DNA of 64,000 bases. It comes from Brevibacterium picturae. Its GTDB lineage: Bacteria > Actinomycetota > Actinomycetes > Actinomycetales > Brevibacteriaceae. Below are positions 1 to 8,009 of this stretch, one piece after another. The notes under the pieces are model-generated. The model saw nothing but the letters and a program-made list of their open reading frames with translations. It had not been told where the DNA came from and searched no databases. Numbering within the stretch: the first letter of the stretch is position 1; each line of letters begins with the position of its first letter. Both the position numbers and the translations under genes were made by a program. The stretch covers positions 1,674,001 through 1,738,000 of the forward strand of contig NZ_LT629739.1 of the NCBI RefSeq assembly GCF_900105045.1, given 5' to 3'.

Positions 1-1
1 G

Positions 2-1309
2 ATCGTCCACGTCAAGGCCGAGGCCGCGGCGTCGAGTGACGCGGGGCCGCACCTGCCGTTCCTCGTCGTCGCCCCCACCTCGGTGGTGGACAACTGGGCG
101 AAAGAGGCCGCGAAGTTCACCCCCGACATCGACGTTCGCGTCGTTGCAGAGTCGACGAGGAAGAGGCAGAAGCCCCTCGCCGAGGTGGCCGCTGGTGCCG
201 ATGTCATCGTCATGTCCTATGCGATGCTTCGCTTGGACGAGGACCCGATCTCGCGCCTGGAGTGGGCGGGATTTGTTCTCGACGAGGCACAGTTCGTCAA
301 GAACAGCTCCTCCCAGGTCCACCAGGCTGCGAAGTCCGTCAACGCCCCGTTCCGCCTGGCGCTGACGGGCACTCCCATGGAGAATTCGCTGCGCGATATG
401 TGGTCCATCTTCGCCATCACCGCGCCCGGTCTGTTTCCGAGTGCACACCGCTTCGACGAAGAATACGTCCGACCGATCGAGGGCGGGGAGAACCCGGGAC
501 GCATGGGACGCCTGCAGAGAAGGATCAAACCGTTCATGCTGCGCCGGACGAAGGATCTCGTTGCTGCGGATCTGCCGGAGAAGCAGGAGCAGGTCATCAA
601 TGTCGAGCTCAATGCCGCGCATCGCACACTCTACGATCGGGTGCTGCAGAAGGAGCGGAAGAAGATCCTCGGCTTCATCGACAGCGACTACGACAAGCAG
701 CGCTTCATCGTCTTCCGGTCACTGACCCTGCTGCGCATGCTCGCCCTGGACCCGCGCATCGTCGACGGCGAACACGAGGGTGTGCCGTCGAGTAAGCTTG
801 CGGCCCTCATGGACCGACTCGAGGATGTCGTGGCCGAAGGCCATCGGTCGATCGTGTTCAGCCAGTTCACCTCGTTCCTGACCAAAATCACCGAAGACCT
901 CGCTCGCCGAGGTGTCCCCTACGTCCTCCTCGACGGCTCCACGAGAAATCGCGGCCAGGTCGTCGAAGCGTTCCGGACCGGCGAGGCTCCCGTCTTCCTC
1001 ATCAGCCTCAAGGCCGGCGGGTTCGGACTCAACCTCACCGAGGCTGACTATGTCTTCCTCATGGACCCGTGGTGGAATCCGGCGACGGAGAATCAGGCGA
1101 TCGATCGTGCCCACCGGATCGGGCAGACGAAGAACGTCATGGTCTACCGCTACGTTGCCGAGGGCACGATCGAGGAGAAGGTCCTGGCCCTGCAGAAGAA
1201 GAAGGCCGAACTCTTCGACTCCCTCATGACCGACGGGCAGAACTTCGATGGTCAGGCGTTCAGCCAGACGGTCACGGCCGAGGATATTCGGGGACTGTTC
1301 GAGGGATAG
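2..1309 (+). CDS. SNF2-family DEAD/DEAH helicase, C-terminal part (5' cut by window)
   Basis: The reading frame is open from base 2, so the true start lies upstream of the window. What remains is the ATPase core of a SNF2/RapA-like superfamily 2 helicase, which uses ATP to move along or remodel DNA-protein complexes. Visible in order: motif Ia-like VVAPTSVVDNW, motif II DEAQ (281-292), motif III LTGTPMEN, the MLRRTKDL block, and the C-terminal lobe with LLDGST, SLKAGGFGLNLT and the arginine-finger motif DRAHRIGQT. The protein ends in EDIRGLFEG, a normal end for actinobacterial SNF2 proteins. Nothing in the sequence tells its cellular role. A degraded second copy of its last part lies at 6487-6633. 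Confidence 0.93.
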   Translation: MVHVKAEAAASSDAGPHLPFLVVAPTSVVDNWAKEAAKFTPDIDVRVVAESTRKRQKPLAEVAAGADVIVMSYAMLRLDEDPISRLEWAGFVLDEAQFVKNSSSQVHQAAKSVNAPFRLALTGTPMENSLRDMWSIFAITAPGLFPSAHRFDEEYVRPIEGGENPGRMGRLQRRIKPFMLRRTKDLVAADLPEKQEQVINVELNAAHRTLYDRVLQKERKKILGFIDSDYDKQRFIVFRSLTLLRMLALDPRIVDGEHEGVPSSKLAALMDRLEDVVAEGHRSIVFSQFTSFLTKITEDLARRGVPYVLLDGSTRNRGQVVEAFRTGEAPVFLISLKAGGFGLNLTEADYVFLMDPWWNPATENQAIDRAHRIGQTKNVMVYRYVAEGTIEEKVLALQKKKAELFDSLMTDGQNFDGQAFSQTVTAEDIRGLFEG

Positions 1310-1380
1310 GGGCTCAGCCGTCGACCGCACCAGGGCTCTCGCTCATGAGGGTACCTCGACCGACTATTCTGATAGTGACG

Positions 1381-2016
1381 ATGACTGAGGATTCGAAAGC
1401 GGCGGCCCGAGAGCAGCGCTGGCAGGCACGCCTGGCAGTGCCGGTTCTGGTGGCCGCACTCGTCTCGATTCCCGCCGTGTTCCTCACCTTCCTCTCCGAG
1501 CCGTGGAGCGATGCAGGAAGAGTCATCAACCTCCTCTCCGGTTTGGTTCTCGTCGGGGAGACCCTCATCCTCTTCCTCGTCACTCCGAGCAAGAAGTCCT
1601 GGTTCAAACGGCACCTGTGGCTGGTGGTGCTCACGGTTCTCGTGGTCATCGGAGTCGTCTTCGCCCTCGGGCCCGTTCAGCTGTTCCGCATCATCCGGCT
1701 CGTCGGCGCTCTGAGGATCCTGCGTACCGGCAGGATCATCAAGGCCGGACGGCTCCTATCCGGACGCATCAGCGGCAGATGGAATCGGCTCGCAGCACTG
1801 GGCGTCTCGATTCTCGTGGCGATCTTCGTTGCCGCCACACTTGCCGATCCGAGTTCGACTGTGCGCGAAATCCTGCGCGGCGTTCTGCCGTTCGACTTCG
1901 GACCCATCGCGGTCATCGTCTCCGGGCTGGTCTTGGCGGGAGCGACCTTCATCGTCCTCTTCGATCGCGGGAGCAAGGACGAAGAGGACGAGGAGACAGA
2001 AGCCGACCCGGGCTGA
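1381..2016 (+). CDS. Voltage-sensor-like membrane protein
   Basis: A 211-residue protein with four or five membrane segments (about 18-38, 48-68, 79-97, 136-155, 174-196). The stretch at 103-124 carries Arg/Lys at nearly every third position (R103, R106, R112, R115, R118, K121, R124), the signature of an S4 voltage-sensing helix. Two hydrophobic segments follow, but I see no TVGYG-like selectivity filter. It therefore looks like a voltage-sensor domain with a reduced or altered pore module. The C-terminus is strongly acidic (DEEDEETEADPG). I chose the ATG at 1381 because the frame upstream overlaps the SNF2 gene and reads as low-quality protein. The role is unknown; an ion channel relative is the best guess. 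Confidence 0.7.
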   Translation: MTEDSKAAAREQRWQARLAVPVLVAALVSIPAVFLTFLSEPWSDAGRVINLLSGLVLVGETLILFLVTPSKKSWFKRHLWLVVLTVLVVIGVVFALGPVQLFRIIRLVGALRILRTGRIIKAGRLLSGRISGRWNRLAALGVSILVAIFVAATLADPSSTVREILRGVLPFDFGPIAVIVSGLVLAGATFIVLFDRGSKDEEDEETEADPG

Positions 2017-2073
2017 GCGCAGCTACCTCCTCAGCGCAGGCGGGTCTGCGTTCCCAGTGAGGGCGGGAGTCCC

Positions 2074-2460
2074 TCAAGCCAGAGTCAGGAAGAGCTTCTC
2101 CAATTCGTCGACCTGCGCGCGGTCCTCCGTCTCGTCGTCGAGGCATTCGCGCAGCGCAGTCGAGATCACAAGGAAGCCGGCACGGTCGAGGGCCTTGGTC
2201 ACGGCCGAAAGCTGGTGGACGACATCGCGGCAATGGGACCCATCCTCGACAGCGCTGATGACAGCACCGAGCTGTCCCTGCGCGCGACGCAGCCGATTGA
2301 CGATCTTCTTCTGTGCCGCCGGATTCGACAGGACGTTCTCAGGCGCCGGCTCCAGTCCGGTCGCTCCAGTGCTGGTCGCGGTCGCGCCGGCGAGCTCAGC
2401 CCCAGCCTCGGCCTCGGCATTCGTTCCCGGGTGTCCTGCGGGCAGAGTCTGGTCGGTCAT
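2074..2460 (-). CDS. cstR: CsoR/FrmR-family repressor, persulfide-sensing CstR type
   Basis: A 128-residue DUF156 four-helix repressor (NRLRRAQGQLGAV is the family signature). In copper-sensing CsoR the metal ligands follow a C-H-C pattern with the His 25 residues after the first Cys. Here C77 and C106 are 29 apart, as in both subfamilies, but the His position is Ala102, which matches the CstR persulfide sensors with only two cysteines. The neighbouring persulfide dioxygenase-rhodanese gene agrees with this. The start at 2460 has GGAGG upstream. The N-terminal 45 residues are an Ala/Thr/Gly-rich extension. It is divergent from the sulfur genes and separated from them by two palindromic operators. 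The CstR assignment is inference from residue pattern plus context. Confidence 0.85.
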   Translation of the reverse strand: MTDQTLPAGHPGTNAEAEAGAELAGATATSTGATGLEPAPENVLSNPAAQKKIVNRLRRAQGQLGAVISAVEDGSHCRDVVHQLSAVTKALDRAGFLVISTALRECLDDETEDRAQVDELEKLFLTLA

Positions 2461-2495
2461 GAGCGTTCCTCCATCGTGGTCGTTCTGTACTCGAG

Positions 2496-2526
2496 TTGAC
2501 AATCAGTATACCCCCATAGGTATATT
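2496..2526 (+). promoter_or_regulatory. Promoter with embedded CstR-type operator 1
   Basis: TTGACA at 2496-2501 and TATATT at 2521-2526 form a sigma70-like promoter with a long (19 bp) spacer. The palindrome TATACCcccataGGTATA (2507-2524) fills the spacer and overlaps the -10, so a bound repressor would block polymerase. ATACC/GGTAT ends are typical of CsoR/CstR operators. Confidence 0.75.
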
Positions 2527-2532
2527 GAAGTC

Positions 2533-2548
2533 ATACCCACCGGGGTAT
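2533..2548. promoter_or_regulatory. CstR-type operator 2
   Basis: ATACCCaccgGGGTAT is a second palindrome with perfect 6-bp arms. Its centre is 25 bp from that of operator 1, so the two sites lie roughly on the same side of the helix allowing for error. Both lie upstream of the sulfur genes. Confidence 0.72.
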
Positions 2549-2600
2549 CCGAAAACAGAATCCCGAACACTTTCCGATGACAGCGATGAAAGAGGCCACC

Positions 2601-2789
2601 ATGTGCAGAGCAGTGACGTGCAAAGTCTGCGAGAAGACGACCTGGGCCGGATGCGGCAACCACATCCAATCAGTGAAGCAGTCCGTGCCCAACGGACAGT
2701 GGTGCAACGGCGAGCACACCAACGCTGAGGTCGAAACGGCTCGCACGAACAAGAGAGTCGGCTTCCTCGCTCGCCTCCTCGGCCGCTGA
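2601..2789 (+). CDS. Small CxxC zinc-ribbon-like protein of the CstR operon
   Basis: A 62-residue protein beginning MCRAVTCKVC. Cysteines occur as CKVC, WAGCGNH and WCNG, a pattern of Cys and His that suggests a single bound zinc. Short proteins with an MCRAVTC start are common in actinobacteria but, to my knowledge, have no assigned function. The ATG at 2601 is preferred over one at 2577 because AAAGAGG precedes it. It is the first gene behind the twin CstR operators and 53 bp before the persulfide dioxygenase gene, so a part in the persulfide response is likely, but this is inference. Confidence 0.72.
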   Translation: MCRAVTCKVCEKTTWAGCGNHIQSVKQSVPNGQWCNGEHTNAEVETARTNKRVGFLARLLGR

Positions 2790-2842
2790 GATGCGGCGGC
2801 CGACACACAGAACAAGAGACATCGGACAAGGAAGGGCCCCAG

Positions 2843-4261
2843 ATGCTGCTCGAAAGAATCTATGACGAAGACCTGGCTCAGGCGAGCTACCTCATCGGCT
2901 GCCAGGCCAGCGGCGAGGCCATCGTCGTCGATCCTCGGCGCGATATTGATGACTACCTCCGCCTCGCGGACCAGCATGGCCTGACGATCACGATGGCAGC
3001 CGAGACGCACATCCACGCAGACTACCTCTCGGGCACCCGAGAGCTGGCCGCGGCGACGGGGGCGCGGATGCTCGTCTCCGACGAGGGCGGACCGGACTGG
3101 ACCTATGGTGACGCCTTCGACGAGGCGGAGCGGATGAAGGACGGGTACACGATCGTCCTCGGCAACATCACGCTCATGGCTGTGCACACTCCCGGCCACA
3201 CCCCCGAGCACCTGTCGTTCCTCGTCACCGACGGGGCGCAGGCCGATGCCCCAGGCTTCATGCTCACCGGTGACTTCGTCTTCGTCGGCGACATCGGCAG
3301 GCCCGATCTGCTCGATGAGGCCGCTGACGGCGTCGACACCCGCTTCGCCGGAGCACAGGAGCTGTTCGCCAGCCTCCGTGATCGACTGCTGTCCTTGCCC
3401 GACTACGTGCAGATCCTGCCGGCCCACGGCTCCGGCAGCGCCTGCGGCAAGGCGCTGGGCGCAGTCCCGACGAGCACCGTCGGATACGAGCGGAACTTCT
3501 CGTGGTGGGCGAAATTCGTCGAGAACAACGACGAGCAGGGCTTCATCGACGAACTGCTCGCCGGCCAGCCGGACGCCCATGCCTATTTCGCCCGGATGAA
3601 GGTCGAGAATCGTGAAGGGCCGAAGCTCTTCGGCACAGCGGCTCCGCTGACCGAGTATTCGGCCGCGGGTCTGCGTTCGGCGCTGCAGGCCGACGAGGCC
3701 GTCTTCGTCGACACTCGCAGTCACGACGAGGTTCACGGAGGCACAGTCGCCGACTCGCTCAACCTCCCCGGGCTCGGGAAGGCCGCGAGCTTCGGCGCCT
3801 GGGTCTATGATCCGACCGTCGATTCCACACCGCTCGTCGTCCTCGCCCGTGACAACGCGAGAGCCGAGGCATTCCGGGCACATCTGATGCGTGTCGGCAT
3901 CGACACCGTCACCGGTTACATCACCTCACTCGAGGGACTCAACCTCACGATCCCGGAAGTCATCTCGCCTGAAGATCTGCCGGACTTCGAGCACAGCCTG
4001 CTGCTCGATGTGCGCAATGCCAATGAGTACGCCCAGGGACATCTCCCCCAAGCGCAGCAGCTCAGCGGCGGCCGCGCCCTCTGGGAACAGGACCGGCTTC
4101 CGAATTCGGGCACGATCGTGACCTACTGCCAGACCGGCAAGCGCAACAGCGTCACCGCCAGTGCGCTGCGGCGAGCCGGACACCGGGTCGCCGAACTCGA
4201 CGGGTCCTATGCGGCCTGGACCGCACTGCCGGGCAATGGCCCGGTCACCGCATCGGTCTGA
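2843..4261 (+). CDS. cstB: Persulfide dioxygenase-rhodanese fusion (CstB-like)
   Basis: A 472-residue cytoplasmic enzyme that should oxidise low-molecular-weight persulfides and transfer sulfane sulfur, giving thiosulfate or sulfite. Residues 1-260 are a metallo-beta-lactamase fold of the ETHE1 kind: THIHAD (H56, H58, D60), HTPGH (H119), TGD (D144) and PAHG (H194) supply the iron and second-shell ligands. Residues 275-365 form a rhodanese-like domain without a catalytic Cys (the loop reads LARDNAR). Residues 380-465 form a second rhodanese with active loop CQTGKR (C429). This MBL-pseudorhodanese-rhodanese order is that of Staphylococcus aureus CstB. It follows the CstR-type operators and is presumably induced by persulfide stress. 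Confidence 0.92.
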   Translation: MLLERIYDEDLAQASYLIGCQASGEAIVVDPRRDIDDYLRLADQHGLTITMAAETHIHADYLSGTRELAAATGARMLVSDEGGPDWTYGDAFDEAERMKDGYTIVLGNITLMAVHTPGHTPEHLSFLVTDGAQADAPGFMLTGDFVFVGDIGRPDLLDEAADGVDTRFAGAQELFASLRDRLLSLPDYVQILPAHGSGSACGKALGAVPTSTVGYERNFSWWAKFVENNDEQGFIDELLAGQPDAHAYFARMKVENREGPKLFGTAAPLTEYSAAGLRSALQADEAVFVDTRSHDEVHGGTVADSLNLPGLGKAASFGAWVYDPTVDSTPLVVLARDNARAEAFRAHLMRVGIDTVTGYITSLEGLNLTIPEVISPEDLPDFEHSLLLDVRNANEYAQGHLPQAQQLSGGRALWEQDRLPNSGTIVTYCQTGKRNSVTASALRRAGHRVAELDGSYAAWTALPGNGPVTASV

Positions 4262-4508
4262 GCCAGACTGAGCCGGTCGGGAGCGGCGACGACAGTGGAA
4301 CGTCATTGGGCACTGTCTGGCCCTGCCGGCTCGTGTAGAAAAGTTCGCGCTGCCGGCCGCTGCTTTGCCCATATCCCTGACGAATTGTCTGCCGACCCGT
4401 TACCTTTTAAGTAGCCCCAACATCCGTCAGGATAGGAGGGGTCGCTGGTCTGAGGACCTCGGCATGATTTATGCCCCCAGTCATCATGATCCGAATCTTC
4501 TATATCAG

Positions 4509-5440
4509 TCAATGCACCTCGGGACTGGTCTCAGTGCTGGCATGAAGTGCGTTGAGTGCTCGGTACAAGTGACGAGCGAGATAGCGCTTGAGGCACCGAC
4601 GAATCTCTCGTGGAGTCTTGCCCTCCGTCGTTCGCCGGTCAACGTACTCCTGAGTGCCGGGATCGTGGGCCATCCTGACCACGACGGCCATATGCAGTGC
4701 ACTATTGAGACGACGATCGCCACCACGGTTGAGCCGATGGCTGACAGTGTTTCCCGACGACGCTGGGATGGGATTGACTCCGGCAAGGGCGGCGAACGCA
4801 GCCTCGGAACGCACCCGCCCCGGATGCGACCAGACGGTGTAGACGACTGCAGCATTGACCGGTCCGATCCCGGTCTCTTCCAATAGCGCGGCAGCGGGCG
4901 TGGCCGGGAGCATTTCAGTGATGCGCACATGGTTGTCTTTGAGCTCGAGATCGAGGGTCGTGATGCGTTTGGCCAAACGGGTGGCTTCGATTCGCGCCGT
5001 CGAGGCCGACAGCTCCTCACGACGCGTACGCCAGTGTGCCACCGTCGTGATTTGGTCGGGCGTGAGTGCGTGACGAGCGTCGATATCGAGGTCGACGCTG
5101 CGTAATAGAGCGATGAGCGCGTTGACTTTCGCAGTGCGTTCGTCGGTCATCTGTTCTCTGGCCGCGAGCAGGACACGCAGACTCGCTCGTGCTCCTTGAT
5201 CGTGGCGTGGGATTCGCGACTTTGCTCGGTCAAGCGGCAGGTTGGCTGTTGCAATGGCAGCGGCATCCAGCGGGTCGGATTTACCGGCCCTGGCCGTGCT
5301 GAAGCGTAGGCGGTGACTCTGGGTGCTTCGATGACTTCGTATCCGTCTCGTGCGACGGTACCGGCTAGCAGTGCTCCATAGCTTCCTGTGCCTTCGATGA
5401 CCCATAAGCTGGCGAGGTCGTCACCGATCCTTGCATCAGT
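4509..5440 (-). mobile_element. IS110-family insertion sequence remnant
   Basis: Remains of an IS110-type element with its left (5') end lost at a junction with an MFS gene fragment near 5440. IS110 elements lack long terminal repeats, so no clean end can be read. The 247 bp between 4262 and 4508 hold no recognisable gene and may include its right flank. Confidence 0.8.
4509..5440 (-). pseudogene. IS110-family transposase, truncated and frameshifted
   Basis: The C-terminal two thirds read in one frame: GKSDPLDAAAIA of the DEDD catalytic domain, then the Transposase_20 domain with LEETGIGPVNAA and the serine-motif region ASSGNT followed by RGGDRRLNSALH. The preceding piece, WVIEGTGSYG with the conserved Glu, lies in a different frame, so a frameshift falls near 5290-5310. 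The N-terminal segment with the first catalytic Asp is missing: the coding sequence runs into an MFS transporter fragment near 5440. The gene cannot make an active transposase. Confidence 0.85.
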
Positions 5441-5443
5441 CCC

Positions 5444-5841
5444 TAGGAGCAGTGGCCGGTGGTGTATTCGCGGCCCGCCGGGGGTGGGTGAGCGTGCGGT
5501 CTCTGGTGTTGGCCACGGCCGTGTTCGGCGCTGCACTGGCCGTCAACGCCGCTGCTCCGACGCTGACGCTGTTCCTGCTGGCTGCCCCCACGCTGGGGGT
5601 CGGTCTGGGCTACTATCAGGGGATCGTGAATGCGGCTGCCCAGGAATCGGTGCCGCCGAGGTTCATCGGCCGGATGATGTCCTGGGTGACCCTGGGCAGT
5701 TATGGAATGGTGCCTTTCGGGGCGCTGGCGATGGGCTGGGTGATCGACGCCAGCTCCGGACGGGTGGCGCTCGGAGTCTCGTCGGCGAGCGTCCTGGCCT
5801 GTGCGGTACTGGTTGGGCTGCGGGCACGGCCTCAATCGTAG
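5444..5841 (+). pseudogene. MFS transporter, C-terminal fragment
   Basis: About 130 codons of the last four membrane helices of a major facilitator superfamily exporter (FAARRG loop, then hydrophobic segments, PPRFIGRMMSW between helices, MGWVIDASSGR). The N-terminal two thirds are missing and the reading frame begins at the IS110 remnant, so the gene was cut by insertion or a later rearrangement. No ribosome site or credible start remains. It converges on a MarR gene 15 bp away, a common pairing of drug exporter and regulator. Confidence 0.75.
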
Positions 5842-5855
5842 GCGGCGGTACCTCT

Positions 5856-6401
5856 TCAGGCTGGCGGGGTGCCGTTCGCCTCACGATCGAGGGCCTTCAA
5901 GCGGCTGGCCGCCAGCCGGGAAGGGACGTGTCGCGGGCGGCTGGTGAGCTGGCGGCGGGTGACCGCTTCGGCTTCCGCCTCGTCATCCCCGAAGTACCCA
6001 CCCGCCAACTCCCGTGCCGCGTGGTCAAGCACCGCGACGATGGAATTGCCGAGGTCCTCACCTACGGCCTCCGTCAGACGGCGTTGGTGGTCGCGAAGCT
6101 CCTGGGTACAGGTCTGGACGAGATCCCAGCCGGTTTTCGTGAGCTGGACCAGGCGGATCCGGCGGTTAGTTGGGTGGCTTCCGCGCCTTACCAGACCGAG
6201 CTCGAGCAACTCGTTCGCCACGAGGTGTGCGGCCTGGGAGCTGACGAAAGTACGTCGGCCCAGCTGGGCGTTGGAGAGCGGCAGCCCCTCTCCCAGGACC
6301 TGGAGAACGAGGAACTGGGACAACGTCACCCCATGGGAGAGCGACAAGTTCTCCGTGAACCGATCGAGAGCACGCCCAAGACGGTAAGCCGTGTAGTTCA
6401 A
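5856..6401 (-). CDS. MarR-family transcriptional regulator, doubtful N-terminus
   Basis: A winged helix-turn-helix protein with MarR features: [14 protein letters not shown] (helices 1-2), [21 protein letters not shown] (recognition region) and [17 protein letters not shown] (wing). The only usable start is TTG at 6401 without a ribosome site; the frame is open to about 6446 but contains no ATG or GTG, and it meets the SNF2-tail repeat shortly after. The 5' end may therefore have been replaced by the rearrangement. It probably once controlled the broken MFS exporter that converges on it. The C-terminal 50 residues are Arg/Ala-rich and unlike the core family. Confidence 0.7.
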   Translation of the reverse strand: MNYTAYRLGRALDRFTENLSLSHGVTLSQFLVLQVLGEGLPLSNAQLGRRTFVSSQAAHLVANELLELGLVRRGSHPTNRRIRLVQLTKTGWDLVQTCTQELRDHQRRLTEAVGEDLGNSIVAVLDHAARELAGGYFGDDEAEAEAVTRRQLTSRPRHVPSRLAASRLKALDREANGTPPA

Positions 6402-6486
6402 TCGGTCAGTGGCTGGTTCACCCCGGGGGTCTCGATCAAGGTCCAGTCACCGAGAATATCAAGTTGTTTGTCATACCCAATCACGC

Positions 6487-6633
6487 CCCGTGGTGGAATC
6501 CCGCGACGGAGAAGCAGGCGATCGACCGAGCCCACCGTATCGGACAGACGAAGAACGTCATGGTCTACCGCTACGTTGCCGAGGGCACGATCGAGGAGAA
6601 TACGGCCGAGGATATTCGGGGGCTGTTCGAGGG
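6487..6633 (+). pseudogene. Degenerate copy of the SNF2 helicase tail
   Basis: Bases 6487-6600 repeat 1066-1179 with 6 mismatches in 114, and 6602-6633 repeat 1274-1305 with 1 mismatch in 32. Between the two blocks 93 bp (31 codons) are missing, so the fragment reads [19 protein letters not shown] and later [14 protein letters not shown] in one frame. The stop codon of the original is also lost. Upstream the similarity to the helicase stops within a few codons. It has no start and no helicase core. Confidence 0.85.
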
Positions 6634-6703
6634 GTCGGACTGCGATGCCAGCTACCTATCCAAAACGTGCAACCCGCCTCAACAATGTCAGACACTCGTT
6701 ACA

Positions 6704-6736
6704 AATATTTACTTTAAGTACATTAAAGTAAATATT
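6704..6736. promoter_or_regulatory. Perfect 14-bp inverted repeat before fic
   Basis: AATATTTACTTTAA (6704-6717) and its exact reverse complement (6723-6736) flank GTACA. It stands 52 bp before the Fic start in a short AT-rich patch, where a promoter would be expected. A binding site for the Fic protein's own C-terminal winged helix, or for another repressor, is the likely meaning. Confidence 0.65.
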
Positions 6737-6788
6737 AAGCTGTACTTTTCACACATATGCCCACCCTGCCCCGAGAGGAGACCAGTCC

Positions 6789-7997
6789 ATGCCCTACACC
6801 GTCGAACTCCGATGGACTCCTCCGAACCCAGCCGGGCTGAGCAAGAAGAACAGAGCCTCAAGTACATACCGCGCATATCTGCCCGATGAGCTTGCCATCA
6901 CGCTCCCAGAACTCGGCGCCAAAGCACAGTATGCAGCCGAGGAAGCGGCGGTCGTCCTCGCTCGACTCGACGAGCGGATCAGTTCGTCGGGCAGCACCTA
7001 CCTCAACCATCTGCTTATCCGGTCCGAAAGCATCTCCTCCTCGTGGATCGAGGGCAATCGACTCAGTCCGAAGAAACTGGCCATCGCTGAGCGTCTGAAG
7101 TACGGCGATCGTGTGGCCCTAGATGTCATCGCCAACGTACGGGCAACTGAAAACGCCATCGACGAGATCGCCGACCCACTTCGGGCGATCAGCGTCAAGG
7201 ACATCGAAGACCTCCAGCACTCGATCGAGCCGCGGCTTGCCTTTGGACTGCGAGAAGCCCAGAACTGGGTGGGCGGCCCGGGCAACAGCCCGCTGCGCGC
7301 AGAGTTCGTACCTCCACCACCAGCTGAGGTTCCACGGCTCGTCGCGAATTTGGCTGCGTTCATCACGGCCACGGAGGGCAATCCGGTCATCCGCGCCGCA
7401 ATCGCCCATGCTCAGTTCGAAACGATCCATCCCTTCGCCGACGGGAACGGCCGAACTGGGCGAGCGCTCGTCCACACGGTCCTCAAACGTTCCGATGCAC
7501 TCCGTACTGTGCTCGTGCCGATCAGCACGGTCTTCGCGGCCAACACGAACGCCTATATCGGTGGCCTGAACGCGTATCGCAAAGACCCAGCCGACCTTGA
7601 TCAGTGGGTCATCTCCTTCGCCGAGGCGGTCGAAGCGGCCGCCGCAAGCGCTGTCCTCCTGGCCGAAGACATCGAAGCGCTGGATCAGACAGTTCGCCTC
7701 GATCTCGCCGAGCACCGCCGCGAAATCGGCAAGTCACCGATCCACCCGAGGGCCGGTTCGGTCATCCTCAAAATCCTCGACTGCTTAGCGCGAGAGCCGG
7801 TGATCACCATCGATTCGGTGGCGGTCGAGCACGGAGTCTCTCGCGCTGCTGCCCATAGGGCTCTCGTCGAGCTCGCCGAGGCAGGGATCCTCAGGAAAAC
7901 CAAGAATCACAAAGGCAAGATCGTCTGCTATTCGGCAGACCAGCACCTCGCGTATGTTGAGTTGCCGGAGGCGAACCACCGGGGCCGAAAGGGCTGA
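6789..7997 (+). CDS. Fic-domain AMP-transferase with N-terminal inhibitory helix and C-terminal winged helix
   Basis: A 402-residue Fic protein, which should transfer AMP from ATP to a hydroxyl of a target protein. The catalytic motif [12 protein letters not shown] is intact (H214 to R225). The inhibitory motif [S/T]xxxE[G/N] is present upstream (S84 to G89, in SSWIEGN), making it a class II Fic whose own helix blocks the ATP site; no separate antitoxin gene is needed or seen. Residues 330-395 form a winged helix ([21 protein letters not shown]) that could bind DNA. Start ATG 6789 follows GAGAGGAGA. The gene sits beside the IS110/SNF2 scar and behind a strong palindrome, which suggests self-regulation. 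Confidence 0.92.
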   Translation: MPYTVELRWTPPNPAGLSKKNRASSTYRAYLPDELAITLPELGAKAQYAAEEAAVVLARLDERISSSGSTYLNHLLIRSESISSSWIEGNRLSPKKLAIAERLKYGDRVALDVIANVRATENAIDEIADPLRAISVKDIEDLQHSIEPRLAFGLREAQNWVGGPGNSPLRAEFVPPPPAEVPRLVANLAAFITATEGNPVIRAAIAHAQFETIHPFADGNGRTGRALVHTVLKRSDALRTVLVPISTVFAANTNAYIGGLNAYRKDPADLDQWVISFAEAVEAAAASAVLLAEDIEALDQTVRLDLAEHRREIGKSPIHPRAGSVILKILDCLAREPVITIDSVAVEHGVSRAAAHRALVELAEAGILRKTKNHKGKIVCYSADQHLAYVELPEANHRGRKG

Positions 7998-8009
7998 GCC
8001 TCAGCCTTG

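Noticed and set aside
1069..1380. A longer N-terminus for the voltage-sensor-like protein, running back into the SNF2 gene
   Set aside because: It overlaps the helicase coding frame, encodes Gly/Arg-rich shadow sequence, and ATG 1381 lies directly before the first membrane segment.
4263..4321. GCCAGAC/GTCTGGC repeat after the CstB-like gene as a terminator
   Set aside because: The arms are 45 bp apart and no T-tract follows.
5388..6731. A 447-codon plus-strand frame spanning the MFS fragment, MarR gene and SNF2 repeat
   Set aside because: It crosses three unrelated remnants, two of them in other frames or on the other strand; composition is that of a chance open frame.
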